From Dehalococcoidales bacterium (GTDB taxonomy: Bacteria > Chloroflexota > Dehalococcoidia > E44-bin15): a stretch of 12,951 nucleotides of DNA. The stretch lies in NCBI GenBank assembly GCA_030615555.1, contig JAUWZB010000013.1, forward strand, positions 1 to 12,951. Reading direction: 5' to 3'. Positions 11,609-12,951 of this stretch are shown here, piece by piece (within the stretch, counting starts at the first letter, position 1; every line of letters begins with the position of its first letter). A program made the position numbers and the translations under genes. Under the pieces are notes generated by a model. That model searched no databases, was not told the origin of the DNA, and was given only the letters and a program-made list of their open reading frames with translations.

Positions 11609-12766
11609 TTGGAGTATTTCTTAACTGAACAGCAAAAGCTCATCAAGAGCCTAGCTCGAAGGATTGCCGAAGAAAGGATACTCCCGGTGCGGGCAGAGCT
11701 GGACGAGAAGGAGGAGTTTCCCTGGGCAATAGTCAAAGATATGGCCGATTCCGATCTGTTTAGAATCTTCATACCCGAGCAGTATGAGGGTATGGGGGAA
11801 GGCAGCTTCGCCCTGTGCATAGCCGTTGAGGAGCTAAGTCGAGCCTGCTGTGGTGTTGCTCTCACCTACGCTGCAGACGCACTGGGAGCTGTGCCAATAC
11901 TGCTCTACGGAAATGACGAACAGAAGCAGAAGTACCTGCCCACTATAGCTGATGGAGCGAAGCTCACCGCCTTTGGCCTAACGGAGTCCGGAGCCGGTAG
12001 CGATGCCGGTGCGATAAAGACAACTGCGACCCGCGATGGCGACGACTACATCATCAACGGTACCAAGCAGTTCATCACCAATGGTGGTGAAGCTGAGATC
12101 TACACAGTTATCGCGCTGACCGACCCATCAAGAGGCAGCCGCGGCGCTAGCGCCTTCATAGTGGATAAAGGAACGCCTGGATTCACCTTCGGCAAGAAGG
12201 AGCAGAAGATGGGAATCCGCTCCTCTGCCACCCGTGAGCTTGTTTTCCATAACTGCCGGGTGCCCAAGGAGAACCTGCTGGGTAAAGAGGGCCTGGGGTT
12301 TGTCGTAACCATGAAAACCCTGGACGCATCCCGTCCCGGTGTCGGTGCTCTGTCAGTTGGACTCGCCCAGGGAGCCCTGGAAGCAGCGGTGGCTTATGCC
12401 CGGCAGCGGAAACAGTTCGGGCAGCCGGTCTCCGCCTTCCAAGCCGTTCAGCATATGCTGGCCAATATGGCTATGGAACTGGAAGCAGCAAGAGCCCTGG
12501 TCTATGCCACAGCCAAAACCATCGACAGCGGAGCCAAGGACTTCACCGAAGAAGGGGCCATGGCCAAGGTTTTCGCCACAGACATGGCGATGAAGGTAAC
12601 CACCGACGCGCTGCAGATCTTCGGGGGCGTGGGCTACATGCGCGACTACCCTGCGGAGAAGATGATGCGGGACGCCAAGATCAACCAGATATATGAGGGC
12701 ACCAATCAGGTGCTGAGAAACGTTATCGCCCTCGAGCTATTAAAAAGGAAGGCACTACGCGAATGA
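11609..12766 (+). CDS. Acyl-CoA dehydrogenase (short/branched-chain butyryl-CoA-dehydrogenase type)
   Basis: A 385-residue FAD flavoenzyme catalysing alpha,beta-dehydrogenation of acyl-CoA or the reverse, exchanging electrons with ETF. N-terminal helical domain FLTEQQKLIKSLARRIAE; middle-domain signature AFGLTESGAGSDAGAIKTTA (substrate/FAD contacts); C-terminal signature QIFGGVGYMRDYPAEKMMRDAKI followed by IYEGTNQVLRN, whose Glu is in the catalytic-base position of short-chain enzymes. Length is typical. The start is TTG at 11609 with AAGGAG 7 nt upstream (11596-11601). It overlaps the next gene by 4 nt (ATGA), so it is co-translated with etfB. Exact chain-length specificity cannot be read. 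Confidence 0.95.
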   Translation: MEYFLTEQQKLIKSLARRIAEERILPVRAELDEKEEFPWAIVKDMADSDLFRIFIPEQYEGMGEGSFALCIAVEELSRACCGVALTYAADALGAVPILLYGNDEQKQKYLPTIADGAKLTAFGLTESGAGSDAGAIKTTATRDGDDYIINGTKQFITNGGEAEIYTVIALTDPSRGSRGASAFIVDKGTPGFTFGKKEQKMGIRSSATRELVFHNCRVPKENLLGKEGLGFVVTMKTLDASRPGVGALSVGLAQGALEAAVAYARQRKQFGQPVSAFQAVQHMLANMAMELEAARALVYATAKTIDSGAKDFTEEGAMAKVFATDMAMKVTTDALQIFGGVGYMRDYPAEKMMRDAKINQIYEGTNQVLRNVIALELLKRKALRE

Positions 12767-12951
12767 ACATCGTGGTCTGCATAAAGCAGGTGCCGGGCAC
12801 CACAGAGATCAAGATTGACCCCCAGACCAACACGCTGGTCCGGGAGGGGGTAGAAAGCATCATCAATCCCTTTGATGGCTATGCATTGGAGGAAGCTGTT
12901 CGCCTGCGCGAAAGGTGTGGGGGCAAGGTTATCGCTATCAGCATGGGGCCT
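12763..12951 (+). CDS. etfB: Electron transfer flavoprotein beta subunit, 5' part
   Basis: The first 63 codons of EtfB (FixA family), cut by the window edge. The translation begins MNIVVCIKQVPGTTEIKID, then REGVESIINPFDGYALEEA and ends VIAISMGP, a clear EtfB N-terminus. EtfB with EtfA passes electrons between acyl-CoA dehydrogenase and the quinone pool or, in bifurcating forms, ferredoxin. The NPFDGYALEEA and ISMGP wording resembles EtfB of anaerobic, bifurcating types more than the mitochondrial type (NPFCEIAVEEA, SCGP); this is my recollection of family sequences, and the deciding part is outside the window. The start overlaps the dehydrogenase stop. Confidence 0.95.
   Translation, partial: MNIVVCIKQVPGTTEIKIDPQTNTLVREGVESIINPFDGYALEEAVRLRERCGGKVIAISMGP

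Overview
This window looks like a stretch of chromosome from an anaerobic bacterium, most plausibly an uncultured member of the Chloroflexota near Dehalococcoidia. That assignment is an inference. It rests on the gene mix (a 2-hydroxyacyl-CoA dehydratase-type activase, a Re-citrate/homocitrate-like synthase, an acyl-CoA dehydrogenase overlapping etfB), frequent TTG/GTG starts and moderately GC-rich coding sequence. There are no phage, transposase, tRNA or rRNA genes and no CRISPR array.

Layout: (1) 1-287, two near-identical 140-bp repeats run into the start codon of a membrane site-2 protease with CBS domains (285-1421). (2) An ADP-ribosylglycohydrolase-like gene (2415-1495, minus) converges with it. 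(3) A plus-strand run, probably one transcription unit from a promoter near 2454-2482, holds an M20 amidohydrolase, a BadF/HgdC-type activase, plsX, thioredoxin and thioredoxin reductase (2583-7250). (4) A minus-strand run starts at a perfect consensus promoter (9943-9915) and reads yceD (DUF177), rpmF, fabD, nusB, acpP (9893-7262); it converges on trxB with 11 bp between stops. (5) Divergent from yceD, and sharing its promoter region, is a DRE-TIM acyl-CoA condensing synthase (10018-11241). (6) After a 367-bp gap come an acyl-CoA dehydrogenase and the 5' end of etfB, overlapping by ATGA, which continue beyond the window.

How the genes work together: plsX, fabD, acpP, yceD and rpmF are the usual lipid-synthesis/L32 set, here split between two transcription units with nusB inserted and no fabH or fabG present. 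Thioredoxin and its reductase form a complete redox pair. The acyl-CoA dehydrogenase and EtfB point to acyl-CoA oxidation or reduction, and the activase to radical 2-hydroxyacyl-CoA dehydration or a related ATP-driven electron transfer, but no dehydratase subunits are in view.

The most unusual thing is a family of short palindromic repeats (about 76-93 bp; two copies of about 140 bp). Six copies are clear and up to three are diverged or partial. They occupy most of the non-trivial gene junctions between 1 and 9350. Their terminal inverted repeat, roughly (A/G)G(A/G)(A/G)CGAAAAA, abuts the start codon of the protease, the amidohydrolase and rpmF, with a similar terminus at nusB. At other junctions a repeat end supplies the last codons and stop of the upstream gene (yceD clearly; the ADP-ribosylglycohydrolase and amidohydrolase probably). 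They look like non-autonomous MITE-like or RPE-like elements that have become part of translation start and stop regions.
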